This document shows, in pieces, positions 53,588-62,082 of a stretch of DNA of 64,000 nucleotides. Made by a program: the position numbers and the translations under genes. Within the stretch, counting starts at the first letter, position 1; each line of letters starts with the position of its first letter. Origin of the DNA: Bacilli bacterium (lineage in GTDB: Bacteria > Bacillota_I > Bacilli_A > RF39 > UBA660); the NCBI GenBank assembly GCA_900768815.1, contig CAAGEE010000002.1, positions 1 through 64,000 on the forward strand, given 5' to 3'. The notes under the pieces were generated by a model that saw nothing but the letters and a program-made list of their open reading frames with translations, did no database searches and was not told where the DNA came from.

Positions 53588-54253
53588 ATGAAAAAGATTA
53601 ATGATAAAGGTTTTACATTGATCGAACTATTAGCTGTTATCGTAATCATGGGTATCTTAATGATGGTTGCTATTCCAGCTGTTTCAAGAACTATTGAAAA
53701 TTCAAGAAAGGATACATTTATTGATATTGCTAAAAACTATGCAAATGCAGTTACTACTTTATGGTCTGCAGATGGATTAACTTGTGCTGGTACAGTTTCT
53801 TCAGCAACTGCTGATGGTGATTACTATGTAAAGATTAATTCTAATGGTAATACAGTAGATACTAACGGTACTTCATTTACTTCTACTGCTGATACTGATG
53901 TTCCAACATTACTAGAATCAGGTGGTAAATCTTCTTGGGGTAGTCGTGATGTATATGGTTATGTAAGAGTTAATGTTGCTACTACTCCTGATACTTGTGT
54001 AACTTCTGCTGGTGCTAATACTCCTTGTACTACTCCAGGAGCAATCATTAAAACTCGTGGTAAAAGAACAACTAAGTATTATGTAACTTTATCTGATGGT
54101 ATTCGTGGTTTAGGTAGTACAGTTGCTACTGGAGCTAATGCTATTGAATCTTCTAAAATAGTTCGTGGTAATTTAACAATGTCTGGTTTAAAATATAGCG
54201 ATGTTGCTATTCCAACAACTACTCCAGCTGCTGTTACTTGTGTAGAAAACTAA
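53588..54253 (+). CDS. Type IV prepilin-like protein 2 (likely major pilin)
   Basis: 221 residues with KKINDKG then FTLIELLAVIVIMGILMMV. The head is rich in Thr, Ser, Ala and Gly and has about four Cys (LTCAG, DTCV, PCTT, VTCVE). Codons include more ATC, CGT and other C-ending forms than in neighbours, a pattern of highly expressed genes. It has a good promoter, an AGAGAGAG-like ribosome site and one of the strongest terminators in the window, so it is probably the major subunit. Confidence 0.87.
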   Translation: MKKINDKGFTLIELLAVIVIMGILMMVAIPAVSRTIENSRKDTFIDIAKNYANAVTTLWSADGLTCAGTVSSATADGDYYVKINSNGNTVDTNGTSFTSTADTDVPTLLESGGKSSWGSRDVYGYVRVNVATTPDTCVTSAGANTPCTTPGAIIKTRGKRTTKYYVTLSDGIRGLGSTVATGANAIESSKIVRGNLTMSGLKYSDVAIPTTTPAAVTCVEN

Positions 54254-54273
54254 TTAGATAGATAGAGATTATT

Positions 54274-54312
54274 AAAGACTTAAGAAAGATACCTTAAGTC
54301 TTTTTTTTGTCT
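54274..54312 (+). terminator. Strong terminator after prepilin 2
   Basis: 11-bp perfect stem AAAGACTTAAG (54274-54284) / CTTAAGTCTTT (54293-54303) with a long T run. Confidence 0.9.
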
Positions 54313-54347
54313 TTTTTTTTTGATATACTTTGATAGAGGTGATTAGA

Positions 54348-55226
54348 ATGTTGATACTTGGTTGTCACGTTAGTTATAAAAAAGATAGTCAGTTACTTGG
54401 GAGTTTAAATGAGGCATTAGGGTATGGTGCTAATACCTTTATGTTTTATACTGGTGCTCCTCAAAATACTAGTCGTTATCCGATTAATGATAATTTAACT
54501 TTAGAAGCTTTTAAAAAGATGAAGGAGATTGGTTTTGACTATTCAAAAGTAGTGGTTCATGCTCCATACATTGTTAATTTGGCTAATGATGATGAAGTTA
54601 AATTTAATTTTGCAGTACAATTCTTAAAAGATGAGTTAAAAAGATGCAGTCAGTTAGGGATAAAGAACGTAGTATTACATCCAGGAAGTCATGTTGGAAT
54701 TGGAATTGATGCTGGTATTTCTAATATTGCTAGAGGGCTCAATATGGTACTTGGAGATGTTGATGTTAGAATACTTTTAGAGACAATGGCTGGAAAAGGT
54801 AGTGAAATTGGTTCTAAGTTAGAAGAGATAAAAAGAATAATTGATTTAGTAGAAGATAAAAAACATATTGGAGTTTGTATAGATACATGTCATTTAAGTG
54901 ATGCTGGATATAATCTTAGAGATTTTGATAGTTTTTTAAATAAGTTTGATGAGGTTATTGGAATAGAAAAAATTGGTTGTGTCCATGTAAATGATAGTAA
55001 AAATGATTTAGGTAGTCATAAAGATAGACATGAAAATATTGGATTTGGTAAAGTCGGTTTTGAAACGTTATTGCAAATTATTTATAATAAACGCTTGGAA
55101 AATATTCCTAAAATATTAGAAACACCATATGTAGATAGAGAATATCCTCCGTACAAGTTTGAAATAGAGATGATTAAGAATAAAAAGTTTGATGAAGAAT
55201 TGATTAGTAAAATCAGAGGTGAGTAA
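54348..55226 (+). CDS. nfo: Endonuclease IV (AP endonuclease)
   Basis: Zinc-dependent AP endonuclease of 292 residues. Metal ligands lie in VVHAPY, LHPGSHVG, LLETMAGKGSE, CIDTCHLSDAGYN, CVHVNDSK, HKDRHENIGFG and KILETP. ATG at 54348 follows GAGGTGATTAGA. It directly precedes an unknown gene. A DUF2624 gene lies beyond that, recalling yqfS-yqfT of Bacillus. Confidence 0.95.
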   Translation: MLILGCHVSYKKDSQLLGSLNEALGYGANTFMFYTGAPQNTSRYPINDNLTLEAFKKMKEIGFDYSKVVVHAPYIVNLANDDEVKFNFAVQFLKDELKRCSQLGIKNVVLHPGSHVGIGIDAGISNIARGLNMVLGDVDVRILLETMAGKGSEIGSKLEEIKRIIDLVEDKKHIGVCIDTCHLSDAGYNLRDFDSFLNKFDEVIGIEKIGCVHVNDSKNDLGSHKDRHENIGFGKVGFETLLQIIYNKRLENIPKILETPYVDREYPPYKFEIEMIKNKKFDEELISKIRGE

Positions 55227-55229
55227 GAG

Positions 55230-56222
55230 TTGAGTACTTTGACATCTTATTATTATGATGGCAGTAAGTTTAGTAAGTTACTAGATGAGAAGTTTCCTAA
55301 ATCTATGGGTATTGATTCTTCTGTTGACTTTAGTTTATGTAGTAGGCAAAGTATTGATGAAATTATGGATTCTTTAAAAGAAACTCTTGCAAATCCATTT
55401 ATGAGGCAAGTTGAGGTTTTAGATAGTGTTAGAGAAAATATTATATGTTTGCCAGACAAAGTTAAAGATAAAATAGTTAGTTTGTTTGATGATGATAATT
55501 TACTTTTATATGGTCATGGTGGCAATGCTGATGAAATATTAAGGGAAGGTAAGATGAGGTGCAAATATGCAAATATTTCATCACACTTTTTACCACTTTC
55601 ACAAACTAATAGTTCATTAGATAATCTTAATCATTGGCCACATAGAGATGCTAAAAAAATACTTATTATGGGTATTGATAGGAGAGAATTTAATCCAATA
55701 TATAGAAGAGAGGATAATGGTTATAGTATTCCTAGTGAATATTTTTTAGGATATTATGATAAAGATTTAGAAGAGTTTATAGTTAATCCTCTTTTTAAGA
55801 GAAGACATGAGTATAAAGAGGAGGATCCTTCAATTGAACTTCATACAGGAGAATATCATGCTAGAAGTCTTTACTCAGATCAAGATAACTTTCAACATAT
55901 TCTTGATAATTTGACTAATATAAATATGATTCTTAGTTTATCTTCTTATTTACCATTAGATCAAAAGGGAATTGCCGGGGTTTCTGGACAGGTTTTGCAT
56001 TTAGTAAAAGATACTTATTTAGAGATTGAAAAAATTACTCCTGAAGTAGTTAGTACATATAATAGTACCAAGATTACTAATAATGATAGAGTTAGTAATG
56101 CTAGTACTGGTACTGATGAAGACTGGGTATTTGATTTTGACGATAATGAGTTAAATATGATGCTTTCTGATGGTAATAAAATAAATGCTAGCACTAATAG
56201 TAAAGAAAATAAATCTATTTAA
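55230..56222 (+). CDS. Hypothetical protein, weakly ADP-ribosyltransferase-like
   Basis: 330 residues, no TM or signal. The segment LLLYGHGGNADEILREGKMR resembles the first strand-helix of ART-fold proteins (LYHGT...ILxxG), followed by SSHFLPLS. A full ART triad cannot be placed, so this is a hint only. The last 60 residues are Asn/Ser/Asp-rich and look disordered. Start is TTG at 55230 with AGAGGTGAG 6 bases upstream. Probably cotranscribed with nfo. Confidence 0.6.
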   Translation: MSTLTSYYYDGSKFSKLLDEKFPKSMGIDSSVDFSLCSRQSIDEIMDSLKETLANPFMRQVEVLDSVRENIICLPDKVKDKIVSLFDDDNLLLYGHGGNADEILREGKMRCKYANISSHFLPLSQTNSSLDNLNHWPHRDAKKILIMGIDRREFNPIYRREDNGYSIPSEYFLGYYDKDLEEFIVNPLFKRRHEYKEEDPSIELHTGEYHARSLYSDQDNFQHILDNLTNINMILSLSSYLPLDQKGIAGVSGQVLHLVKDTYLEIEKITPEVVSTYNSTKITNNDRVSNASTGTDEDWVFDFDDNELNMMLSDGNKINASTNSKENKSI

Positions 56223-56230
56223 AAGAAAGA

Positions 56231-56264
56231 AAATAAGGCTATAAATATTTAGCCTTATTTTCGT
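56231..56264. terminator. Bidirectional terminator
   Basis: 10-bp stem AAATAAGGCT (56231-56240) / AGCCTTATTT (56251-56260), serving the gene at 55230 and the convergent DUF2624-like gene. Confidence 0.8.
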
Positions 56265-56490
56265 TATAGAGAGAAATAATTTTATTAAAGAGAAAGGGAC
56301 GAATTTCTAATTTTAAGAGATTAAATACTGAAGTATCATTATTTAAAAGTTCGTTATAATGACTTTTTATAAAATTGTAGATAATTAATAATTCTCGATC
56401 TGTTACTTCTATATTTTGTTTTAATGCATATTTTTTAATGTCATCTACTGTTAAATAATTAATATATTTTTTTATTAGATCTTTATAGAT
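56239..56490 (-). CDS. DUF2624 (YqfT)-like small protein with ATC start
   Basis: An 83-residue open frame fills most of the gap between its neighbours on the minus strand. It reads YKDLIKKYINYLTVDDIKKY, then ALKQNIEVTDRELLIIYNFI, then NLLKLEIRPFL, close to the YqfT/DUF2624 pattern; in Bacillus that gene follows nfo. There is no ATG, GTG or TTG at the front. A perfect AGGTGAT site at 56494-56500 is followed by ACT and then ATC, the exact spacing used for ATG elsewhere. Either ATC is a real rare start or the gene has just lost its ATG. Confidence 0.65.
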   Translation of the reverse strand: MYKDLIKKYINYLTVDDIKKYALKQNIEVTDRELLIIYNFIKSHYNELLNNDTSVFNLLKLEIRPFLFNKIISLYNENKAKYL

Positions 56491-56559
56491 AGTATCACCT
56501 CATAAAAAATATATGAAATAAGATTTTAAATATGAGACAAACTAGTAATGGTGATTATA

Positions 56560-58599
56560 ATGAAAAAGACAAGAAATAATTATGAAGTAATTATTGGTAA
56601 AAGGATTTTATATGTATATATTTTAACTATTGGGCTTTTTTCAATATTATTTGGAAAGTTATTTTCAGTTATTATTGTACATGGTTCTTTTTATAATAAA
56701 AGATTAGAGTCTTTAACTAATAAAAGTATTACTTTGGGTAGCTCTCCTCGAGGACGAATTTATGATAGGAATTATAAGGTTATAGTTGATAATAAGGCTA
56801 TTAATACTATTGTATATAAGAAAGAAAAGGGTACTACTACTGAAGAAATGATTGATCTTGCGTATTTAGTTTCTAAGCATTTGGATTTAGATATTAGTAA
56901 ACTTAATATGAGAGCTAGAAAAGAATTTTATTTGGCAAAGTATCCAGATGTTTGTAATTTAAAGATTACAGATAATGAAAGGGAACTAGTTAAACAGAGA
57001 AAGTTATCTAATAAAGACATACTTGAGTTAAAGATAGAGAGAATTACTTTAGATGATGTTTCGGTATTTAATGAAGATGATTTAAAAGCTTCTTATTTAT
57101 ATTATTTAATGTCTAAGGGTTATGCCTATGAAGAAAAAGTTATTAAAAGTGGGGTTAATGATAGTGAGTTTGCATATATTTCAGAGAATGTTAATAATTT
57201 AAAGGGTTTTAATACTAGAGTTGATTGGGAGAGAGTTTATCCTTACGGAGATAGTTTAAGAAGTATTTTAGGAAATGTTTCGTCTAGTAGTCAAGGTATT
57301 CCTGAGGAAGAGAAGGATAATTATTTAAAGCTTGGGTATTCTTTAAATGATCGGGTAGGACTTAATTATTTAGAAAAACAATATGAGAAATACCTTAAAG
57401 GAGAAAAAAATGTTTATGAGACGGTTAATTTGCATGAGGTGAGGCTGGTTAAAGAAGGAAAAAGAGGGAATGATATAGTTTTATCTATTGATATGGATTT
57501 GCAGTTAGAGGTAGAAAAAATCATTGATGAACAATTGATTAGAACTAAGAATGAAGCAAATACTGAATATTATGATCATTCCTCTGTTATTATTTCTGAT
57601 CCTAATACTGGAGAAATTTTAGTAATGGCATCTAGAAAACTAGTGGGCGATAAAATAATTGATAATGTTAATAGTATTTTAATATCACCAATTACACCAG
57701 GCTCTGTTGTTAAGGGGGCTTCAATGTTAGTAGGGTATGAGACTGGGGCAATTCATTTTGGGGAAAGGATGTTAGATGAGTGTATAAAAATAGCAGGAGC
57801 TCCAGCTAAGTGTTCATCGGTTTTAGACTTAGGGGTAATAGATGATATTACGGCTATGGCTAAAAGTAGTAATGTTTATCAGTTTAAAACGGCAATTAGA
57901 GTTAATGGACAAGAATATTTTAGAGGAATGAAACTTAATTTTAATCAAAAGGCTTTTGATACTTATAGAAATATGTATCATAAATTTGGACTTGGTGTTT
58001 ATACTGGTATTGATTTACCAATTGAAAGTAGAGGTTATTCTTCTTTAGATAAGGCAAGTGGTAATTTGCTTGATTTTGTGATGGGTCAGTATGAAACTTA
58101 TACTCCAATACAATTGTTACAATATGTATCTACTATTGCGAAAAATGGTATGAGAATTAGGCCTCATTTATTAAAAGAGGTTAGGACTAGTACTGATGGT
58201 TTAGAATTAGGAGATGTTTTGTATTCTTATAAGACTGACGTTTTAAATACAGTTGATGTTAAGGAAGAAAACTTAAAAAGAGTACAGCAAGGTTTTTATG
58301 CAGTTATGCATATGAAGGGTGGATATGGTAATTACTATACTGATGATAGGTTGGATGCTGCTGGTAAGACTGGTACTTCTCAGAGCTTTATTGATACTGA
58401 TAATGATGGTGTTATTGATAAAGAAACTATTACAACCTCATTTATTGGATATGCACCATTTAATAATCCAAAGGTTTCATTTATGGTTACTTCACCTAAT
58501 TGTTCACACTTAAATTCGGGATATGATTTTATGAGTTTAGTTAATTATAGAATTACAAGAGCAGTTACAGATAAGTATTATGAAATGTTTGGAATATAG
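56560..58599 (+). CDS. Class B penicillin-binding protein (PBP2-type transpeptidase)
   Basis: 679 residues. One N-terminal TM helix at about 14-36, the dimerisation domain from SSPRGRIYDRN, and the transpeptidase domain with SxxK in PGSVVKGA, SxN in AKSSNVYQ and KTG in AAGKTGTSQ. There is no PASTA domain. The group includes PBP2B and SpoVD; division versus elongation cannot be told. GGTGAT precedes the ATG at 56560. It stands apart from the murG-ftsZ cluster. Confidence 0.93.
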   Translation: MKKTRNNYEVIIGKRILYVYILTIGLFSILFGKLFSVIIVHGSFYNKRLESLTNKSITLGSSPRGRIYDRNYKVIVDNKAINTIVYKKEKGTTTEEMIDLAYLVSKHLDLDISKLNMRARKEFYLAKYPDVCNLKITDNERELVKQRKLSNKDILELKIERITLDDVSVFNEDDLKASYLYYLMSKGYAYEEKVIKSGVNDSEFAYISENVNNLKGFNTRVDWERVYPYGDSLRSILGNVSSSSQGIPEEEKDNYLKLGYSLNDRVGLNYLEKQYEKYLKGEKNVYETVNLHEVRLVKEGKRGNDIVLSIDMDLQLEVEKIIDEQLIRTKNEANTEYYDHSSVIISDPNTGEILVMASRKLVGDKIIDNVNSILISPITPGSVVKGASMLVGYETGAIHFGERMLDECIKIAGAPAKCSSVLDLGVIDDITAMAKSSNVYQFKTAIRVNGQEYFRGMKLNFNQKAFDTYRNMYHKFGLGVYTGIDLPIESRGYSSLDKASGNLLDFVMGQYETYTPIQLLQYVSTIAKNGMRIRPHLLKEVRTSTDGLELGDVLYSYKTDVLNTVDVKEENLKRVQQGFYAVMHMKGGYGNYYTDDRLDAAGKTGTSQSFIDTDNDGVIDKETITTSFIGYAPFNNPKVSFMVTSPNCSHLNSGYDFMSLVNYRITRAVTDKYYEMFGI

Positions 58600-58624
58600 A
58601 AATTGGTAAAAAGTATAAAAATCT

Positions 58625-58653
58625 TTTGCAATTTGGGAAAATTTTGGTATAAT
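58625..58653 (+). promoter_or_regulatory. Promoter for rpmG-efp
   Basis: TTTGCA (58625-58630), 17 bases, TATAAT (58648-58653) with an extended TGG. Confidence 0.7.
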
Positions 58654-58679
58654 ACCTATAGACGTAAGGAGGGATAGAC

Positions 58680-58841
58680 ATGGCTAAAGCAGGAAATAGA
58701 CAATTCAAAACTCTATTTTGTACTGAATGTAAAGAAGAAAATTATAGAGTTGAAAGAAATGTTAAAAAAACAGACCGTCTTGAATTAAATAGATACTGTC
58801 CTAGATGTAAGAAACATACTGTACATAAGGAAAAGAAATAA
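58680..58841 (+). CDS. rpmG: 50S ribosomal protein L33
   Basis: 53 residues, found by reading the gap directly. Zinc-ribbon pairs FCTEC and YCPRC, with KKTDRLELNRYC and KKHTVHKE, match the zinc-containing form of L33. AAGGAGGG precedes the ATG. In many Firmicutes rpmG is followed by secE and nusG; here a different small gene and efp follow. Confidence 0.93.
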   Translation: MAKAGNRQFKTLFCTECKEENYRVERNVKKTDRLELNRYCPRCKKHTVHKEKK

Positions 58842-58860
58842 TTTGATTGGTGGAACTAAA

Positions 58861-59040
58861 ATGGATAAAAATTTAAAAACGCCAGAAAATATTGATAAGT
58901 TGATTGAACGTCAAGCTGGTACTCCTAGCTATGTTGACGGACTTTATCCTCCTGTTGGTAATAATGGTGGAGAAACAAATATTGCCACAAAAGGCAAAGT
59001 TTATGTAAAGAAGTATAATAAATCAAAAAGAGAAAAATAG
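58861..59040 (+). CDS. Small hypothetical protein between rpmG and efp
   Basis: 59 residues, hydrophilic, with a basic tail (VYVKKYNKSKREK) and a Gly/Pro/Asn-rich middle (DGLYPPVGNNGGETN). No TM helix, so it is not SecE. TTGGTGG lies 7 bases before ATG 58861. It is 9 bases from efp and shares the rpmG promoter. Function unknown. Confidence 0.6.
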   Translation: MDKNLKTPENIDKLIERQAGTPSYVDGLYPPVGNNGGETNIATKGKVYVKKYNKSKREK

Positions 59041-59049
59041 GAGGTTCTT

Positions 59050-59607
59050 ATGATTAGTACTAACGATTTAAAAAATGGTATTACTATCGAAGTTGATGGT
59101 GCTATTTTTGTAGTAATGGATACGCAACATGTTAAACCTGGTAAGGGTGCTGCTATTGTTAAAGCTAAATTAAAAAATTTAAGAACTGGAGCTATCTTTG
59201 AAAAGACATTTAATGCAGGAGTTAAAGTTGCTACTGCCAGAATAGAGAAGACTTTAATGCAATATTTATATTGTATGGGTGAGACATATTATTTTATGAA
59301 TATGGATACTTATGAACAATTAGAGCTTAATAAGTCTACTATCGGAGATGGAGCTAAATTCTTAAAAGAAAATTTAGAAGTATATATTACTACTTATGAA
59401 GGTGAAGTGTTAGGTATTGATTTACCAGATAAAGTAGAGTTAAAGATTACTCATACTGAAGCTGCTGTTAAAGGAAATACTACTAATAACGCTTTGAAAG
59501 ATGCTGAATGTGAAACTGGATTAATGGTTCGTGTACCTTTATTTATAGAAGAGGGAGAAACTATTATTGTTTCAACAGCTGATGGTAAATATGTGTCAAG
59601 AGCATAA
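59050..59607 (+). CDS. efp: Translation elongation factor P
   Basis: 185 residues, three-domain EF-P that rescues ribosomes stalled at polyproline. KOW-like domain 1 with the tip loop KPGKGAA, where Lys is the usual modification site, and domain III motif with EGETIIVSTADGKYVSRA. The PEP-rich prepilin gene downstream may be one client because of its proline-rich linker, though its prolines are mostly isolated. Ribosome site AGGAGG. Confidence 0.97.
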   Translation: MISTNDLKNGITIEVDGAIFVVMDTQHVKPGKGAAIVKAKLKNLRTGAIFEKTFNAGVKVATARIEKTLMQYLYCMGETYYFMNMDTYEQLELNKSTIGDGAKFLKENLEVYITTYEGEVLGIDLPDKVELKITHTEAAVKGNTTNNALKDAECETGLMVRVPLFIEEGETIIVSTADGKYVSRA

Positions 59608-59628
59608 TAATTAGTGCTCTTTTTTTTA
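59599..59628 (+). terminator. Terminator of rpmG-efp
   Basis: AGAGCA (59599-59604) / TGCTCT (59615-59620) overlapping the stop, then a T run. Confidence 0.8.
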
Positions 59629-59646
59629 ACTTTTTTTTTAATTAGA

Positions 59647-59675
59647 TTGAGATTTATATTAAAACATGGTATTCT
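59647..59675 (+). promoter_or_regulatory. Promoter for the large prepilin gene
   Basis: TTGAGA (59647-59652), 17 bases, TATTCT (59670-59675) with an extended TGG. Confidence 0.6.
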
Positions 59676-59715
59676 TTTTATAGTAGGTAGAATATAGAGT
59701 AGGGAGTAATTTATA

Positions 59716-61839
59716 ATGAAAAATAATAAAGGTTTTACTTTGATTGAAATTTTGGTAGCAGTTACAATACTTGCTATTATTTCATCTATTTCAATAATTT
59801 CTGTTACTAGGTATACGGAAAGAACTAAAAAGAAAGCTTATGAAACGATGTTATTGAGTGTTTGTGATGCAGCAAATAACTATGTTTTAAATGAAGGTTT
59901 AGAATCTGATGTTATAGGGGCTGGTGGTGCTGGTGTTACTTATGATGCGGTAAATTTAATGGATGATAAATATTTGGAAGATTTGATTGATCCAGATGAT
60001 AAACAAAGAAGATGTGGAGCTAATGTTAATGTTAAACTAGTTAATGGTACACTTGATGCTGATGGTATTTCGGAATTTTCTTATTTTGTAAAATTAAGAT
60101 GTAAAAAATATAGTAGTGATACGGGATTTTCTCAAGGGTGTGTTGTCAATAAGTCGGTAACTGATCCTGGTTCTCCAGAACCTACAATTCCAACAGCTCC
60201 TCCTGTACCTGAGCCAGATCCAGATCCAGAACCAGAGCCAGAACCTGAACCTGAACCTGATCCAGGACCAGCTGGTTCAATATCTTGTAGTGTTGTTAAA
60301 GAAAATGGAACTTGGACTAATAAAGTACCAGTAGAAGTACAAGTAAAATGTATTTCTTCTGGTAGTAGTGTTTGTAAAAAAAATCTTTATACTGAACAGT
60401 TTTCTACGGATAAAAAGACGGCAGTTATTACTGTTTATGATAAAGCAGGTAATACTAAATCTTGTAATGCTAAAGTATATGTAGATACTACTATTCCAAG
60501 TAAACCTATTGTTAATAATACTTATGATAATATATGGTCGAGTAAACCTTATACTGTTACTTTGAGTTCAACAGATAACGTTTCAGGAATTGATTATTTT
60601 GCTTATAGATATCCTAATTCTAGTGTTGCTAGTGAAAAAAAGTGGCATAAATATGCTAATTCTTCTAGAAATCCTGGTGATAGTACAGCTTTTGTTACTA
60701 CGGCATTTTCTAAGGAAAGAAATGAGATAGTTGAATTTAGAGCTTGTGATAAAGCGGGAAATTGTTCTGAGACTAGTACTAGTACAATTAAGATAAATAA
60801 AAAAATTCCTACGTGTACTTTGGAAGCTACAGCATCAGGTGTTTCATTTAAATCAAAATCTTCTGATGTAGTGGCATTTGGTATGGGGAAAACTTCAACA
60901 GCAACATATAATAGTACCTCTTCACTTGGTCTAGCTACTGGTACATTCTATGGTTACGTAAAAAATGCAGCTGGTAGTGAAGGCAGATGTAGTATAACTA
61001 TTTCTAATACAAAGGTATCAAGCTATTCAAAGAGGACTACTACATGTAATAAAAAAGTATCAAGCTATGATTGCAGAAAGAGTGCTTCGACTGAATACTA
61101 TTGTCCATCAGGATATAGTGATAGTGGAAGTACGTGTTATAAGAGGACTTATGCTAATTCTAAAACTACTTGGACAAAGACAAGTATGTATTGTAAAAAA
61201 ACGTCATCTACTTCATACGGAACTGTTTATAGATGTAGCGGTAGATCTAAAAGAAATTGTACAGGGAAATGTAAATGGATGTCTAAAGGAGGTAATAGTA
61301 CTTGTATAGGTAACCCTAGTAATATATATTGTGATTCTGGTTATACATATTCTGGGGGAAAATGTAAAAAAACCACTTATTCTTATGAATGGACAAACAG
61401 GTCTACCAGTACTGTAAGTAGTTGTAGTGATAATGTGTTTAACTGTATTAGTAGCAATGCTGGTAGAACATACGTGGCATGTTCTAATAAAAAGACAACT
61501 TACTCTTGTTCAACAGGTAGTTTATCTGGTTCGTATTGTTATACTTATACAAATTATAGTTCTAGATATACTTGTTCATCTGGTAGTTTATCTGGTTCAT
61601 ATTGTTATAAAGATAATCAAAGTTATTGTCCATCGGGATTTAGCTCATATAATACAAACTATACTTATACAACTAGTTCTTCTACAGCGAATGCTACAAC
61701 GTGTACTGTAGGTTCAGCTATTAGTTGTAATTCAGCTAATGTGGGTAAGAGTTATGTAGCTAGTTGTATACCTAATGGATATGCTTGTGCGACAGGAGCA
61801 ACAAAGATTAATAATAGTTATTGTTATAAAACTAATTAA
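59716..61839 (+). CDS. Large prepilin-like protein with P-E linker, Ig-like domains and Cys-rich head
   Basis: 707 residues. The N-terminus KNNKG then FTLIEILVAVTILAII is a type III prepilin signal. A pilin-like stalk runs to about 150, then a 25-residue Pro-Glu/Pro-Asp linker. Two Ig-like domains follow (about 190-265 and 270-360), with DKAGNTKSCNAKVYVD and DKAGNCSETS as repeats. From about 435 the protein is Ser/Tyr/Cys-rich with 24 Cys. Repeats of the form YxCxxG...GxxCY recur about six times, with GSLSGSYCY twice. It looks like a tip adhesin or minor pilin on a stalk. GGGAG precedes the ATG. Confidence 0.85.
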   Translation: MKNNKGFTLIEILVAVTILAIISSISIISVTRYTERTKKKAYETMLLSVCDAANNYVLNEGLESDVIGAGGAGVTYDAVNLMDDKYLEDLIDPDDKQRRCGANVNVKLVNGTLDADGISEFSYFVKLRCKKYSSDTGFSQGCVVNKSVTDPGSPEPTIPTAPPVPEPDPDPEPEPEPEPEPDPGPAGSISCSVVKENGTWTNKVPVEVQVKCISSGSSVCKKNLYTEQFSTDKKTAVITVYDKAGNTKSCNAKVYVDTTIPSKPIVNNTYDNIWSSKPYTVTLSSTDNVSGIDYFAYRYPNSSVASEKKWHKYANSSRNPGDSTAFVTTAFSKERNEIVEFRACDKAGNCSETSTSTIKINKKIPTCTLEATASGVSFKSKSSDVVAFGMGKTSTATYNSTSSLGLATGTFYGYVKNAAGSEGRCSITISNTKVSSYSKRTTTCNKKVSSYDCRKSASTEYYCPSGYSDSGSTCYKRTYANSKTTWTKTSMYCKKTSSTSYGTVYRCSGRSKRNCTGKCKWMSKGGNSTCIGNPSNIYCDSGYTYSGGKCKKTTYSYEWTNRSTSTVSSCSDNVFNCISSNAGRTYVACSNKKTTYSCSTGSLSGSYCYTYTNYSSRYTCSSGSLSGSYCYKDNQSYCPSGFSSYNTNYTYTTSSSTANATTCTVGSAISCNSANVGKSYVASCIPNGYACATGATKINNSYCYKTN
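60206..60267 (+). repeat. Pro-Glu/Pro-Asp coding repeat
   Basis: Tandem 6-base units CCAGAA, CCAGAT, CCTGAA and variants encode PEPDPDPEPEPEP. The units use both CCA and CCT, so the tract is not freshly expanded. It forms the stiff linker of the large prepilin. Confidence 0.85.
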
Positions 61840-61855
61840 ATAAATGAAAGTAATT

Positions 61856-61890
61856 ATAGTCAATACGAATATGTGTTGACTATTTTTTTA
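61856..61890 (+). terminator. Terminator after the large prepilin
   Basis: ATAGTCAA (61856-61863) / TTGACTAT (61876-61883) then a T run. The rest of the gap to 62082 holds only AT-rich sequence and a TATAAT at 62051-62056 upstream of ftsK. Confidence 0.8.
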
Positions 61891-62082
61891 TGACTTTGAT
61901 AAAGTTATTATTACCTTAAATAAAACTATTATGATATTTTATTAGTTGTTTATAAAGATAAGAAATGGGGTATTATTAGTAATTATAATGTACTTTATTT
62001 TTCTTTTGTAAAGTTTTTGATTTTGTATTTTAAAAGTGTATTATTTTTAGTATAATATCTATGTAATGATAGGAGTGGTAAG

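Noticed and set aside
60206..60267. PE-coding repeat as a slippage-prone phase-variation tract
   Set aside because: Units are 6 bases and in-frame, so gain or loss would not shift the frame, and codons are mixed.
61067..61711. Two shifted frames inside the Cys-rich part of the large prepilin
   Set aside because: They are Val/Ile/Leu-rich frame-shift shadows of a Ser/Tyr/Cys-rich coding region and have no ribosome sites.
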